A DNA stretch of 17,791 nt from Hyphochytrium catenoides (GCA_900088475.1 FLMG01000195.1:3252-21042); one strand, 5' to 3'. Shown: positions 7,856 to 17,567, counted from the first letter of the stretch. Notes: a model not told the origin generated them from the sequence alone. Numbers and translations: made by a program.

Positions 7856-9634
7856 TTAGATTCTTACCATCGGTTCACGTGATGGCAATGGCTCAACCGT
7901 ATTCTGCCTTTGATAATGATGCTGGGCATAAAGTGGTGCTTGGGGATTAGGGGCGAGGGGATGGAAAGAGCCAGACATCGCCTGACTCCCATAGTCTCCA
8001 AAACCTCCCGGCCCTGCCTGGGGATACTGAAGCCCTAGGCCATGAGGAGGAGTTCTTGCCTCATAGAATAGCTGCTGGTTTCTCTTCGCATACTGAGATG
8101 CCTTTCTTCTCTTTGCCACGCGGATCACAGCCATCACCAGCAGCGTAACGACCACAAGGCCTCCGACACCAGCCCCAATGTATATAGCGATCTTCTGAAA
8201 GTCCCAGGGCTGAGAGGAGCTCGTCTCAAGGCCTGCTAGCGCGCCTCCTTTCGCCGGCGGAGCGCTCGTGCAGCCTCCTGAGGGACAAGCCACGCTGATC
8301 TCTGGTGCTGGACCGGAGCGGTCGAACTTCGTGAAGGGATAGGCTCTCATGAAAGTTAGGCCCATAATCCACTATTAGAGAGAGAAGAGAAAGGGTGAGC
8401 ACCACTAACGGACAGCGTATAGGAGAAGAGGGGTATGAGAGAAAGGTACGACAGACGACAGGTTAAGAACCTAGTCAAAGTACTGACGAAGGTGGAAGAT
8501 GGAACAGGTAGTCAGATGGAGCCAGGAAGCGAGACAGCATTGGAGAGGTGGACAAATGAATCTCCTTTGTCGTCTTACCTGATCAGCTGGCCGGGATCCC
8601 TCTCCAATGAGAATTAGAAAGCCACCTCTCGTCTGCCAGGTATATGAAGATGGGCCAAGGGTGAAGGCTGTCACAGAGTTTAAGGAACCAAGAGAGAGAG
8701 TAAAGCTCTTTAGATTTGCAAGTGATTGACAGACATAGAAGCCTGACTGGAGGTCGTTCCGACAATCCGTGCTGTTACCCGTCAAAGCCGTAATGAATGG
8801 AGTGTAGAGATTTGATGGAACAATAAGCAGAGAAGTTCCCGAGTCAATGATGCCGCTCGTTGGCGTCGGAAGTACCTCCTGCTCTCCCACCTTCAAGCTC
8901 TGTACGCCCACTGTCCAGTGGCCAATCTGACCCGATTGCGTCAGGAGAACGGGCAACTTCTTCCACTCTGTGTTAGCCGGGAGCGGAGCATTTGCATCTT
9001 CTCCTAGTAGCAAATTGTTTCCTGATGTTGCTGAACCTAGTGGGTTGAACTGAAACGTAAAAGTCTTGAAGATGTCGGAGATCACTGGGGCAGTGTAAGT
9101 GGCCAGTGTTGGGAAGGCGAGGCCCATGATGGCCTGTACAGTCTCACTTGGGCTACTATCGGCGAGCCCCATCTGCAGCTGATCAATCTTCGTCCCAGCC
9201 ATTGTCAATGTGCTAATTCCAATGGTGCCACGTGTGGGACCTGAGCCATACTGGATGAAGAAGGAGCATTTGTCCGTGGTGGTGCCACTGTTGCAAGGCT
9301 TAGACGGTGTACAACAAGTCTTGGCGCTGCAGCAGTCAGGGCCAAAAGAGCTAAAATCGCTAGGTTCAGCTTTGGCTAGCTTTGTGGCCCAGATATCGGA
9401 TGACCCTGTGTCCACAAGAAAGTCTGCCCTCTTGCCCTTGCCATACTCAAAAGAGCAAGAGTATGAGAAGCCATTCTTCTGATCGTTGCTAAGATTGACT
9501 ACGGCCAATCTTCGAGAGTGTGCATCTCTGACATACGCAGTGCTATGGGCCTTCATAGGCAGGACCAAACCGTCACAGCGCAGAAACCCAACGAACGCCA
9601 CCAGCACCGCGAAGAGTGCTGAGCGTGAAGCCAT
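7856..9634 (-). CDS. Membrane-anchored aspartic protease, pepsin family A1
   Basis: Two exons, 9634-8579 and 8371-7856, join in phase 0 across a 207-base intron (CAG|GTAAGA, AATAG) to give 523 residues. The signal peptide is about 1-22. The protease domain has both catalytic Asp motifs, DTGSS at 75-79 and DSGTS at 264-268, and a flap tyrosine, YGSG, at 129. The typical C-lobe sequence WIMGLTFMRAYPFTKFDR at 353-370 is completed only by the splice. A Cys-rich loop (101-123) follows the first Asp. There are NxS/T sites at 47 and 287. A Ser/Pro/Gly linker leads to one transmembrane helix (about 413-435), a KRRK stop-transfer and an 80-residue Pro/Gln/Tyr/Gly-rich cytosolic tail. This is a type I membrane protease, probably at the cell surface or in endo-lysosomes. 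The ATG context (AAGGATGG) is good. A GTAAGA donor near the stop may give another C-terminus (see findings). Confidence 0.92.
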
Positions 9635-9747
9635 CCTTACCGCCCCAAGAGAAAATCAACCGCACTGCGTGGTGAGGTCTACTTTGACCACAGCCCGGAC
9701 CGTTGACAATAATGGATAGAACAAGTTAGAGCATCATGGGCAAGCGG

Positions 9748-9753
9748 TTTATA
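9748..9753 (-). promoter_or_regulatory. Possible TATA box of the aspartic protease gene
   Basis: The minus strand reads GGCTATAAACCG about 115 bases upstream of the protease start codon. The spacing suits a short 5' UTR. There is no further support. Confidence 0.35.
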
Positions 9754-9958
9754 GCCTCTTTCTCTTTCTCGAAAAGGATAGGTTAGAATGCCACTGCGCG
9801 ACGAGTAATAAACGCAGGGCCACGGAGTCAGAGCTTTTGGAGCTTGCAACCTCTGCTTTATCCTCGCTTTTGAGAAACTAATCCTTTGTTGTCAATGCCT
9901 TACAAAAGTCGTGAGACTGCTGTTCAAAGGCCCCGCTTTGATCTGTCTGAAGACTTTG

Positions 9959-10376
9959 TCAATGCGTCCCAGCCCGGCCCGTGCGCCGTCTCCTCCCAGG
10001 AAAAACTGACGCTCTGTCTCGCACTTCTGACGTGCAGCTTGAGACTTCATCAGCTGCGGTGAGATCCCTCGCCTCCCTAGGTAGGTTGAAGTTGTCGTCT
10101 GTCACTGTGTAGACATTACTCGAGAGTCCTGCGATGGGCATGGAGGCCATTACCCCAGAAGCGATGGAGTCACCCCTGTGATTGTGAGTGTAGGACTCGT
10201 CGTTCTGATGATGAAGAATAATGGCTTGTGCCATGAGAGAGGAACAAAACATAATAGTAGTCTACATGAGACAGGTTAAAGCTATTTATAAGACTATTAC
10301 CATTCTTTCTCTTCTCAGGAGGTTTTCCCCTTGTGTTCAGTGGACAGTTCTCTAACCGTGAACAGTCCAAACACAT
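9959..10376 (-). CDS. Candidate small two-exon gene of unknown function
   Basis: The exons are 10376-10301 and 10224-9959, joined in phase 1 across a 76-base intron (AATG|GTAATA, CACAAG) to give 113 residues. The ATG at 10376 is the first after an in-frame TAA. The N-terminus has three cysteines (CLDC and C11) and a basic KPPEKRKN stretch. The middle is of mixed composition, including a GLSSNVYTVTDDNFNLPREA segment. The C-terminus is Arg-rich. No domain is recognised. Exon 2 alone is also open from an ATG at 10252. The intron is short and its acceptor ordinary, so the model is tentative. Confidence 0.3.
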
Positions 10377-10532
10377 CCTTTGAGACAGAGGAAGGGAGAG
10401 ATATGCCTTAGTCTTGCTAAATATAAGTTAAGCGTATACAAAGAGCGATTGAGAGTGCCAAAAGGCATGGGTTGTGAGGATGGCTAAGAATGGATAAAGC
10501 GCCAGAATAAGGCTTGCTTCGAGGAAGATAAG

Positions 10533-10810
10533 ATGGATTGCCCGCAAAGACAGAGCGACCTCAACTGGGGCTGTGTAAGGTTTCTGTTGAGACGAGAGCT
10601 AGTTTCACTACTATTATGGTCAGTCCTGGCTCTTTCCATTACCTACGAGGGTCGGACTGGTATTACTACGCCGGGTAAGTAACCCTACTTGAAGCAAACA
10701 AAGGGGCAAAATTAGACCCACCAGAGGTGCCGTGTGCCCAGTTCCGTCCTGCCTGTGTCTTGACCAGAAGGCCAAGGGCCAGTCTAAGACACGTTCCATC
10801 CAATCACTAG
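10533..10810 (+). CDS. Candidate small membrane protein, two exons
   Basis: An ATG at 10533 opens a 47-codon frame ending at a strong CCGG|GTAAGT donor (exon 10533-10674). Joining to an ACCAG acceptor at 10721-10724 keeps the frame (phase 1) to a TAG at 10810, giving 75 residues. The first exon encodes basic residues followed by a hydrophobic segment, LVSLLLWSVLALSITYEG, that could be a membrane anchor. The intron would be only 50 bases and its acceptor lacks a good polypyrimidine tract, so the second exon is doubtful. No family is recognised. Confidence 0.2.
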
Positions 10811-11036
10811 GGATTTAGGACCCCATCCCACGCTGATTGGCCATAATAGATTTCCACCCAGACTGCGGATGATTTCTGCATTGTCACGAAAACTACCTAT
10901 AGCATATCGAAAGCCCTTGAGCACCAATGTTTCATTTTGTTCCTTGAATGTATGGCTTTCGAAAGATTAGACAATCAAGGCGGAACTTTCTCTGAGTGCT
11001 AAGTGCTTGGTAAATACCCGCTTCTACAGCTAAGTT

Positions 11037-11108
11037 GGCCGTTTGGTCTAGTGGTATGATTCTCGGTTTGGGTCCGAGAGGTCTCGGGTTCAATTCCCGG
11101 AACGGCCC
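11037..11108 (+). tRNA. tRNA-Pro (anticodon UGG), copy 1
   Basis: A 72-base cloverleaf without an intron. The acceptor stem GGCCGTT pairs with AACGGCC. The anticodon arm is CTCGG-TTTGGGT-CCGAG, placing TGG at the anticodon with G37, so it reads proline CCA codons. The T arm is TCGGG-TTCAATT-CCCGG, with one T-G pair. The A box (TGGTCTAGTGG) and B box (GGTTCAATTCC) match the RNA polymerase III internal promoter. The discriminator base is C. CCA is not encoded at the 3' end. Confidence 0.97.
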
Positions 11109-11112
11109 CTCC

Positions 11113-11117
11113 TTTTT
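11113..11117 (+). terminator. Pol III oligo-T terminator of tRNA-Pro copy 1
   Basis: Five T residues start 5 bases after the tRNA 3' end. Confidence 0.85.
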
Positions 11118-11569
11118 GCCTTTCAGAGTTTCAGAGGAACCCTGTGCATTATAAAACCATTGTCGTTGTCTCAAAAATTGTTGTCTCATGATGATGATGT
11201 TGTTTCTGCGATGTCGCTGCTGTCCGAAGACGCAGACTCCAGCAGACCAGCAGGGGCCGGCTGTTTGGTCATTAGATGGGCTTGTCTAGCCAAATGGCGG
11301 CGCCCCAAGCACTAGATCTTCCATAACGTTAAGCCTTACGTCATCTTATATATGTTGTTTGGCCCAACTATCCTATCCTCGCTCTTTTTTCTTTTTTTGG
11401 GTTGTCGCCGTCGTTATTCACTTAATATTCTTCTTAATGACTTTCTGTTGGTAAAACAAACAGTGGCCAGAAGTCGCCCCGGTCCGTTTGCTTGCAAATG
11501 ATGGGTGCTCACCCTGGTTATGATAAGGCTAGCTGAACTATATTATTGACGTGGTGTCCGCACTTGTTA
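11118..11569. other. Intergenic region downstream of tRNA-Pro copy 1
   Basis: No gene is supported. There is a TTATATATG TATA-like word at about 11346 on the plus strand and a T-rich tract at about 11384-11400. Neither can be tied to a gene. Confidence 0.5.
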
Positions 11570-11941
11570 TTAGTAGCAGATGATGGATTTTCGGTCTATG
11601 GTCGTCGCTCTTTGAGAGGACATTCGATTAGGCAAAGCGACCGCCATAGCTGGGGCCCGAATGGCCATTATAGCATTCTTATCAGTCCTCTGCTGCAGAA
11701 CCCATAAGTCTTCCTCATCAAAATTCGTTCCACAAAGGCTACTACTACTACTAGTAGCAGAAGAAGTGGGTATTACTTCTGTACAAAGGATTTGAGCTGT
11801 TTCCAAAGAAACCAGAATTTGACGATAAAAAGGAGAGGAGTGAGGGAAGCCCCTGATGATGATGATGGTGAAGCCCCTGATGATGATGATGGTGATGGTA
11901 GTATCATTTCTCGTCTCTTCTCGCAACAATACAACCACCAC
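11570..11941 (-). CDS. Candidate exon with weak E2F-like 'marked box' motif
   Basis: A 123-codon minus-strand frame ends in TAA at 11570. It begins at a GTG, so any true start or upstream exon is missing. The first part is a repeat-encoded Ile/Thr stretch. From about residue 60 the composition is protein-like. The segment DEEDLWVLQQRTDKNAIMAI followed by RAP (about 11650-11720) resembles the E-D-[IL]...A-[IV]-[KR]-A-P pattern of the E2F dimerisation/marked-box region. The usual following EVPDPDE-type sequence is not present, and no winged-helix DNA-binding exon was found in the window. It may be a chance match, a fragment, or the last exon of a gene. It lies between the two tRNA genes. Confidence 0.22.
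   Translation of the reverse strand: MVVVLLREETRNDTTITIIIIRGFTIIIIRGFPHSSPFYRQILVSLETAQILCTEVIPTSSATSSSSSLCGTNFDEEDLWVLQQRTDKNAIMAIRAPAMAVALPNRMSSQRATTIDRKSIICY
11846..11893. repeat. Two perfect copies of a 24-base unit
   Basis: The unit gaagcccctgatgatgatga+tggt occurs twice in tandem and contains a GAT trinucleotide core. Being a multiple of three, it repeats EAPDDDDG on the plus strand and a TIIIIRGF-like string on the minus strand. Confidence 0.93.
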
Positions 11942-12264
11942 CGATACTATTATGGAAGTCGGGCGGCCATCTGGGAGACATCTCTGGTCCCGTTTTTCTC
12001 CTACATGTGAAAGGAGAACAAGAAGTTATCCATCACCACTCACGCCATTGTTTCACTAAAATCCACCAGCAGCAGCCAGCAGCTTCTTCCTTCATCATTA
12101 CGTTTGCCCTTCTTTCCTTATCTACATCATCATCAACCATGTGAGACCATGAGGCTGAGAGAGGTGAATTGAAGGCCGTTAGCGGTCGTGGCCAAGTAAA
12201 TCCGAGCTTCCTGTTTAATCATGGGTACATAGCCATGACACCTTCCATACAATACAACAAGCGT
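11942..12264. other. Spacer upstream of tRNA-Pro copy 2
   Basis: Contains short CAG and ATC trinucleotide runs. The 30 bases before the tRNA differ from those before copy 1, so the flanks are not visibly duplicated. No gene is supported. Confidence 0.5.
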
Positions 12265-12336
12265 GGCCGTTTGGTCTAGTGGTATGATTCTCGGTTTGGG
12301 TCCGAGAGGTCTCGGGTTCAATTCCCGGAACGGCCC
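12265..12336 (+). tRNA. tRNA-Pro (anticodon UGG), copy 2
   Basis: Identical over all 72 bases to the copy at 11037-11108, including the T-G pair in the T stem and the C discriminator, with the same orientation. Its 3' end lies only 44 bases before the start codon of the next protein gene, so the two transcription units must be closely packed. Confidence 0.97.
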
Positions 12337-12340
12337 AATC

Positions 12341-12345
12341 TTTTT
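12341..12345 (+). terminator. Pol III oligo-T terminator of tRNA-Pro copy 2
   Basis: Five T residues start 5 bases after the tRNA 3' end. The following sequence differs from that after copy 1. Confidence 0.85.
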
Positions 12346-12380
12346 CTCCCCATTTCTCTATATACTGTATTGAACAGACC

Positions 12381-13047
12381 ATGTCATCGGTGAATTCTGA
12401 AGCTTCGTTATCGGGAAACTCAGTGGAGCGGAGTCTCCATCATCGAGTGCAGCAGCTGTTATTAGTTGTCAAGCCGGTGACCTCAATCTTCACCTGGACG
12501 TGTTAGGATGCCTATGATGATGGCAAATTTTCTTTTGCTGACCATTGGCAGAAGCCCGCATTTCTCTTACTAGTACGAGCTGGGACTGCGTCTCATTGAA
12601 AGTGCACGAAGCGTTAAAGCCTATGTCGGTATTATGGAGAAGGATGCCTCTCGTTGCATACCGGAGACCATCACGGAACACGATGAGGTCCCTGCTCTCT
12701 TTATGACTTCCCTGCCGAAGAATTTCAAGGTTGATCGCGATCTATTGGCTCTAGCTTCCCTTGCTGGGGGAGCTGATGAAGCGGATGACGATAGCTCAGG
12801 ATTAGAAAGTGACACCTCGACACGTCATGTCAACGCTAAGGGTAAAGGCGAAAAGCAACATGGCACGAGCCAGGACGCCGATGAGAGCGGCGGTCGGCAG
12901 AGGGCGACTGAAAGACGAGATAGGAGGCGATTGAGCCGAAGGCATGATCCCTACCCTATCTCCTCTGATGGAAGATATCAGCGACGGCGAAGGAGGGAGC
13001 AAAGACAGGCAGTGGGGGAAGCCCAAGTCTTTATGGCGCTAATGTGA
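12381..13047 (+). CDS. Two-exon protein of unknown function with charged tail
   Basis: The exons are 12381-12476 and 12574-13047, joined in phase 0 across a 97-base intron (CCG|GTGACC, TCTCTTACTAG), giving 189 residues. The ATG is the first after the tRNA. Residues about 23-50 (VQQLLLVVKP continuing YELGLRLIESARSV) form a helix-like stretch created by the splice. Then comes EVPALFMTSLPKNFKVDRDL followed by LALASLAGG, which weakly resembles the N-terminal motif before the TPR repeats in TTC4/Cns1 co-chaperones, but no TPR follows. The rest is acidic, then Arg-rich (RRDRRRLSRR, RYQRRRRREQRQ), as in nuclear or RNA-associated proteins. Exon 2 alone is open from an ATG at 12634. The donor is weak, so exon 1 is less certain than exon 2. 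Confidence 0.5.
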
Positions 13048-13708
13048 TCTTCCTCCATGCGACTCACGCTCAACGCGGAGAGAATTGCTGGCGGACTTGC
13101 CGTCACAGCTTTTCCGTCGCTTCCGCAGCGGCATGATCACTCCCGCAGTGCATAGAAGAGCCAATGACGCACCGTACTACGGCTTAAAGACTTGGGGCCA
13201 TTCTTCTCGCGACCTCGGCCTTGCGTAAAATATAGTGCACGCTTTTAACGGCCGATCTGGGTGAGACTGCTCTGTCTCTTTCGCAATGACGCTCTCTGTG
13301 GCATTCTAGGGCCTATTCTCCTAAGGGAGAGGAACCCAGCTTGGCGTTGCTTTCTATCCTTACGGTCTTACCGTTCAGAACGCCTCAAAGTGCAAGCATA
13401 GTGCGCTTCACTTCTTCCTTTCTCTCTGTGACAGCGTTGGAACATGAGATTGCAAGATCTTGATATGACGTTTTTTGAAGTAGAGTCAGAGCACCGCTCT
13501 CCTATATCTGCTCCAGAGTTTCGTCAACTTCTTTGTGCCTCCTCTTCTTTCATAGCAAGGTTTGTCGCAGTTATGCCCTGTAGTCTATAGTCTAACCTCC
13601 GCTGGCTGTGAAGCACGAGGTTTCTAAGCAAACCTCTCTCTTTATCATCGTTATTAACATTAGTTGCCGCGTACTTCGATCACTCCTTCTCCTTCCTCTT
13701 CTTCAGCG
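13048..13708. other. Intergenic region between converging genes
   Basis: Both flanking genes end here. A plus-strand frame of 48 codons begins at an ATG near 13444 (MRLQDLDMTFFEVESEHRSP...) and a minus-strand frame of 33 codons lies near 13040-13135. Neither has supporting signals. A small inverted repeat (acggt-ctt-accgt) lies at about 13360-13375. I see no AATAAA for either gene. Confidence 0.5.
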
Positions 13709-16696
13709 CTATACTCTGGTGAAGCTCTTCCTTGGCTGCAGCTTCTGCTGATAATCGTTCGTGAACTCTTTGCCCACCTCACAGCCCCAGATCAGAGGGA
13801 AGCTCTTTTCCAAAGCCTTTTTGACTTGCTCTCCGTGCTCCTCTGAAGTGATCTCGATGACGCACTTCACCTGCACTTCAGAGATTGACGATTGAAGCCA
13901 GGCTCTCTCATGCTGAATGTCTTTGATGCTCGCTGCAGGAGACGAGAGCGACGGAGGACGATATCGTCAATAGAGTAGAACAGGGATCAAAACTATCAAC
14001 ATTGCACGTGTCCATGGAAGGGGTTTGCTAGAAGTGGATCATGTGTCGTTGGACGGGTAAGGTAGAAAACCTTTGAGAAGAAAACAGACAATGATCGACG
14101 TTGTGCACGTGAGGAAGTTGGGAATGGTAGCATGGCCAAATGCTTGACAGAGCAGTAGAAGGGTCTAGAAGAACAAGACAAAATGGCAGCAATATGGCAG
14201 CCCACGAGCTGGTCCAAGGAAAAGAAATTCTTTTGGAGAGGATGGCAGAGAGAAGAAAAGGATATTGAACCTACCATTGTTCTCTGCCAAGATCTTAGTG
14301 ATGCTCATAATGCCTCCGGGTCTGTCGCTCACCGTCGCCACGAACCTGACCAGCCTTCCATCAGCCGCCAGCCCTCTCTCTATTACTCTTCCTAGCACGG
14401 TGATGTCGATGTTGCCACCGCAGATGGGGAGGACGACCCTCTTGCCCCTTAAATGCTCCAGTTGCCCATCCAAGATCGCAGCAAGCCCACAGGCTCCTCC
14501 TCCCTCCACCACCGCCTTCTCATACTCTACAAAGCGCAACACCGAGAGAGCGATGGCTTTCTCAGGCACTACGCAGATCCGGTCAACAAAGTTCCTGGCA
14601 ACCTTGAAGGCGTTTTCTCCTACTTTGGGGACTGCCAGACCGTCTGCCAAGGTGGGATAGGTTGGAGTGTCAACGGGGCTACCGGCTAACATCGCTGCGT
14701 TGAACGAGGCACAATTCTCAGGTTCTGCTCCCTGAACCATAGCACAGCCAGCAAAATTGGCGACACAGAAGAACGGATAGACATCAAGAAAAAAGAAGAG
14801 ATAAGAAAGAGAGAGAGTGTGACAGAGTGTGAGACAACGAAGACGGTGGGAAGACAAAGGGTCTGCCTAACAAGTGCCGGAGTTTGAAAACGACAAGGAA
14901 GCTAGCGGAAAGGGGAAGGGTGACGAGCGAAGTGCATGATGCATGGGCATCGGAAGAGAGACAGCTTGGCGAGAAGCAGGGAAAATCTGAACGGGAGAGA
15001 GGAGAGAGGTGAGAGACAGAGAGATATAACGGAAAGGAATGGCAAATAAGGAGAAAAGGGAGGTGCCGAACCCGTAGTAGGACATGCTCTCCAAGCAGAA
15101 CGACAAGACTCTGCACCACCTTACAATGATCTCAATCTCTGGCTTTAGTGTCTTCGCCGCTAGCGCGATACCTGCAATAAGTCCTCCTCCTCCCACCGGA
15201 ATGACTATGGCATCAGCGTCTGGGACCTGCAGGTGGTAATGATTAGCAACGGAAGAAAGAGTAAGGAAACCGGCTTGAAGAGAGAGAAAAAGCATCTTTA
15301 AAAGGAAGCACGCACGCATGGGCGGGAGGAAGATAGTGCCTCTGTTTGAAGACATAACGTGATAAAAGGAGAGCACGCCGAAAGGAGAGACAGAGTGGAG
15401 GGCCATAGCTCATTATCACAGAGCTGGGAGATTCTGGAGAAGGCTAAGGAAAGAGAGCAAGAGAAGAAGAGAGAAAAGAGCTGTCAACCTGAGTCAAGAT
15501 TTCAATCCCTAGCGTCCCCGCCCCAGCGATAATGTGGGGATGATCGAAGCCATTGATGTAGGTGAGTCCTTCCTCTTTCTCTAGACCTGAGGCGTACTCT
15601 CTCGCCTTGAGGATGTGTTCCCCGTGGAGAATGACTCTCGCTCCTAACTGCTTGCAGCGGTTTATCTTGGTCAGAGGAGCGATTGTAGGCATGATGCAGG
15701 TCACAGGGATGCCCAGTTGATGACCGTGATAGGCGAGTGCGAGGGCATGGTTGCCTGTGAAAGAAACGAGCGCGAGAAAACAGAAACAGAGAGAGAAAGA
15801 GAGAGAGAAAACGACAGAGAAGCAGGGAGAGAGAGAGAGAGTTGAGTTAGACGATAATATGAAAGCGCCTGTTAAACAAGTGGCGAAGACTGAGGTTCAT
15901 TTACGAGCAGAGAAAGTCTTATCATTAACAGAGTGAGATAGTGGGAGAGAAGAGAGAGTACAGGCAGAAGAGAGAAAGAGAGACAGAAGATGGGAGAGAG
16001 AGACACAAAAGAGACAGAGAGCGGGAGAGCGACTGACCTGCAGACGCGGCAATGACGCCAGTCTTCTTTTGGTCACTGTTGAGCAGCTCCAGTGCATTTC
16101 TGGCACCTCTCTCCTTGAAGCTGCCGGGTAACGTTCAGAAGAGAGAGTCAGTGAGCAAGCACTTATAAAGAGAGGAGATAGACGGAAAAGAGCAAGATAG
16201 CGCACAGAAGAGAAGATGACACAGAAGAGAGTCTGAGAGAAAGTGAAAGGAGCGCGAGAGAGAGAGCCATCAAAGGAGAGAGACAGGGAAAGAGAGGAGA
16301 GAGAAATCAAGGGAGAGAGAGACTGAGGGAAGGAAGCGGAGAAGTGACAGGAGGAGGAACCGACAGAGAGGGAGAGAGAGAGACAAAGAAAGGGAGACGA
16401 AAGAGCAACAGAGAGAGAAGGGAAGAGAATGCGGAAGGGAAAGGAAGAATTAGGGTCGGGAGAGGGGAGAAGCTGGAAGGGGAGAGAGTCTGCTAGTCCT
16501 GACCTTCCAGTGACTTGTCTATAATCCTTCTTGAGGAAGAGATTCACACCGGTGATCTCAGAGAGCTGGATAGAGCGCGGGCAGCTGGTGTTCACAATTC
16601 CTAAGAGAGATGTGAGTCGTAAGCTGTCAGAGAAGGTAGAGAGAGAGAGGCAAGGACTACGAGAGCGAGATCGAGTGAGTGAGAGAGAGAGATCGA

Positions 16697-16733
<37 letters not shown>

Positions 16734-17363
16734 TGAGAGAGAGAGAGAGAGAGAGAAACTTAGAAGGAGAAAGAGAGAAAGGAGGAAGATAACTGCCACT
16801 AAGTGCGTGAGAAGGGGGAGAGACAACGACAGGCCAAGACGCTAGTTAAGTGAGCGATAAGGGAGAGAAGAGCGAAGAGAAGTTAAAGAGAAAGACAGAA
16901 GCAAAACAGAACAAAGATAAAGAAGACAGAGGAACCGTCCAACGCCTAGTGCCTCTAACATGATAGAGCATCGGAGAAGGAGGACGCCCTTCCGTGGACA
17001 GCGAGAGAGGAGCTTAGACAGGAGAGGGAGAGAGAGAGAGAGAGAGAAGTGAGAGAGACAGAGAAGAGAGAAAGAAAGAAACACACACCCACACGCAGAG
17101 CACACAGCTTGTTTCTTACCATTCCTGATTCTATAGCTGGCGGTGCTGACATCGGCGAAGGTGACTGGCAATCCTTTCTCTTTGTTCTTTATCCTCTCAA
17201 TCTTCTCCACAGGTTGCTCTTCTCTCCCTTTTCTCTCCTCCTCCTGGGGCTTCCAACCCGTTGATGAGTAGCTCCGGACCTTCAGACAGGAGCCACGGGA
17301 GACGAGAGGGAGAGAAGGAGAGAAACGGAGGCTACCGCGTTGCTGAACGGACAAGCGTAGCAT
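13709..17363 (-). CDS. Threonine dehydratase (PLP, single ACT domain), mitochondrial
   Basis: Seven coding exons: 17363-17120, 16600-16504, 16120-16038, 15754-15489, 15226-15125, 14731-14275 and 13932-13709. They join in frame at GT-AG sites to give 490 residues. The product should deaminate L-threonine to 2-oxobutanoate and ammonia. Residues 1-36 are Arg/Ser-rich, ending RSYSSTG, like a mitochondrial presequence. Catalytic fold-type II landmarks are SFK at 114-116 (PLP lysine K116), SAGNH at 140-144, the phosphate loop GGGGL at 242-246, and CGGNID at 368-373, where Ser is commoner at the first position. One C-terminal ACT domain (about 390-475, including ATVSDRPGG) suggests allosteric control. 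This resembles TdcB-type enzymes more than IlvA, which carries a paired ACT-like regulatory region. Introns are 262-519 bases and CT-rich on the sense strand. The upstream frame opens only from TTG, so the ATG at 17363 is preferred. Confidence 0.95.
16677..16757. repeat. Compound (GA)n(GT)n(GA)n microsatellite
   Basis: GA run, about eight GT units, then a long GA run, inside the first coding intron (16601-17119) of the threonine dehydratase. It reads as CT and AC on the sense strand. Confidence 0.93.
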
Positions 17364-17519
17364 TGTTCCTTGAGAAGAGGAAGAAGCGACTTGAGCAACG
17401 CCTGAGGAGAAGCAAGATTTTCCACGCAAAAAGAGAGAGAAAGAGAGACAGAGGGAACAGAGAGAGGGTGTAAAAGGAAGAAAGAGCAGGGAGACAGAGA
17501 CAGAGAATGGGAAGTGACG

Positions 17520-17534
17520 GAGAGAGAGAGAGAA

Positions 17535-17567
<33 letters not shown>

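Noticed and set aside
9210-9719. Plus-strand frames opposite the aspartic protease
   Set aside because: They are antisense to exon 1, which carries both catalytic Asp motifs.
10932-11189. Minus-strand frame sharing a peptide (NPRPLGPKPRIIPLDQTA) with another frame at 12133-12321
   Set aside because: The shared peptide is the antisense translation of the two identical tRNA genes, not a protein family.
14183-14689. Plus-strand frames opposite the threonine dehydratase exon 6
   Set aside because: They are antisense shadows of a strongly conserved exon.
15897-16826. A 309-codon minus-strand frame
   Set aside because: It runs through two introns and parts of exons 2 and 3 in mixed frames. Only the exon 2 segment is in the enzyme's frame, and the rest is CT-repeat translation.
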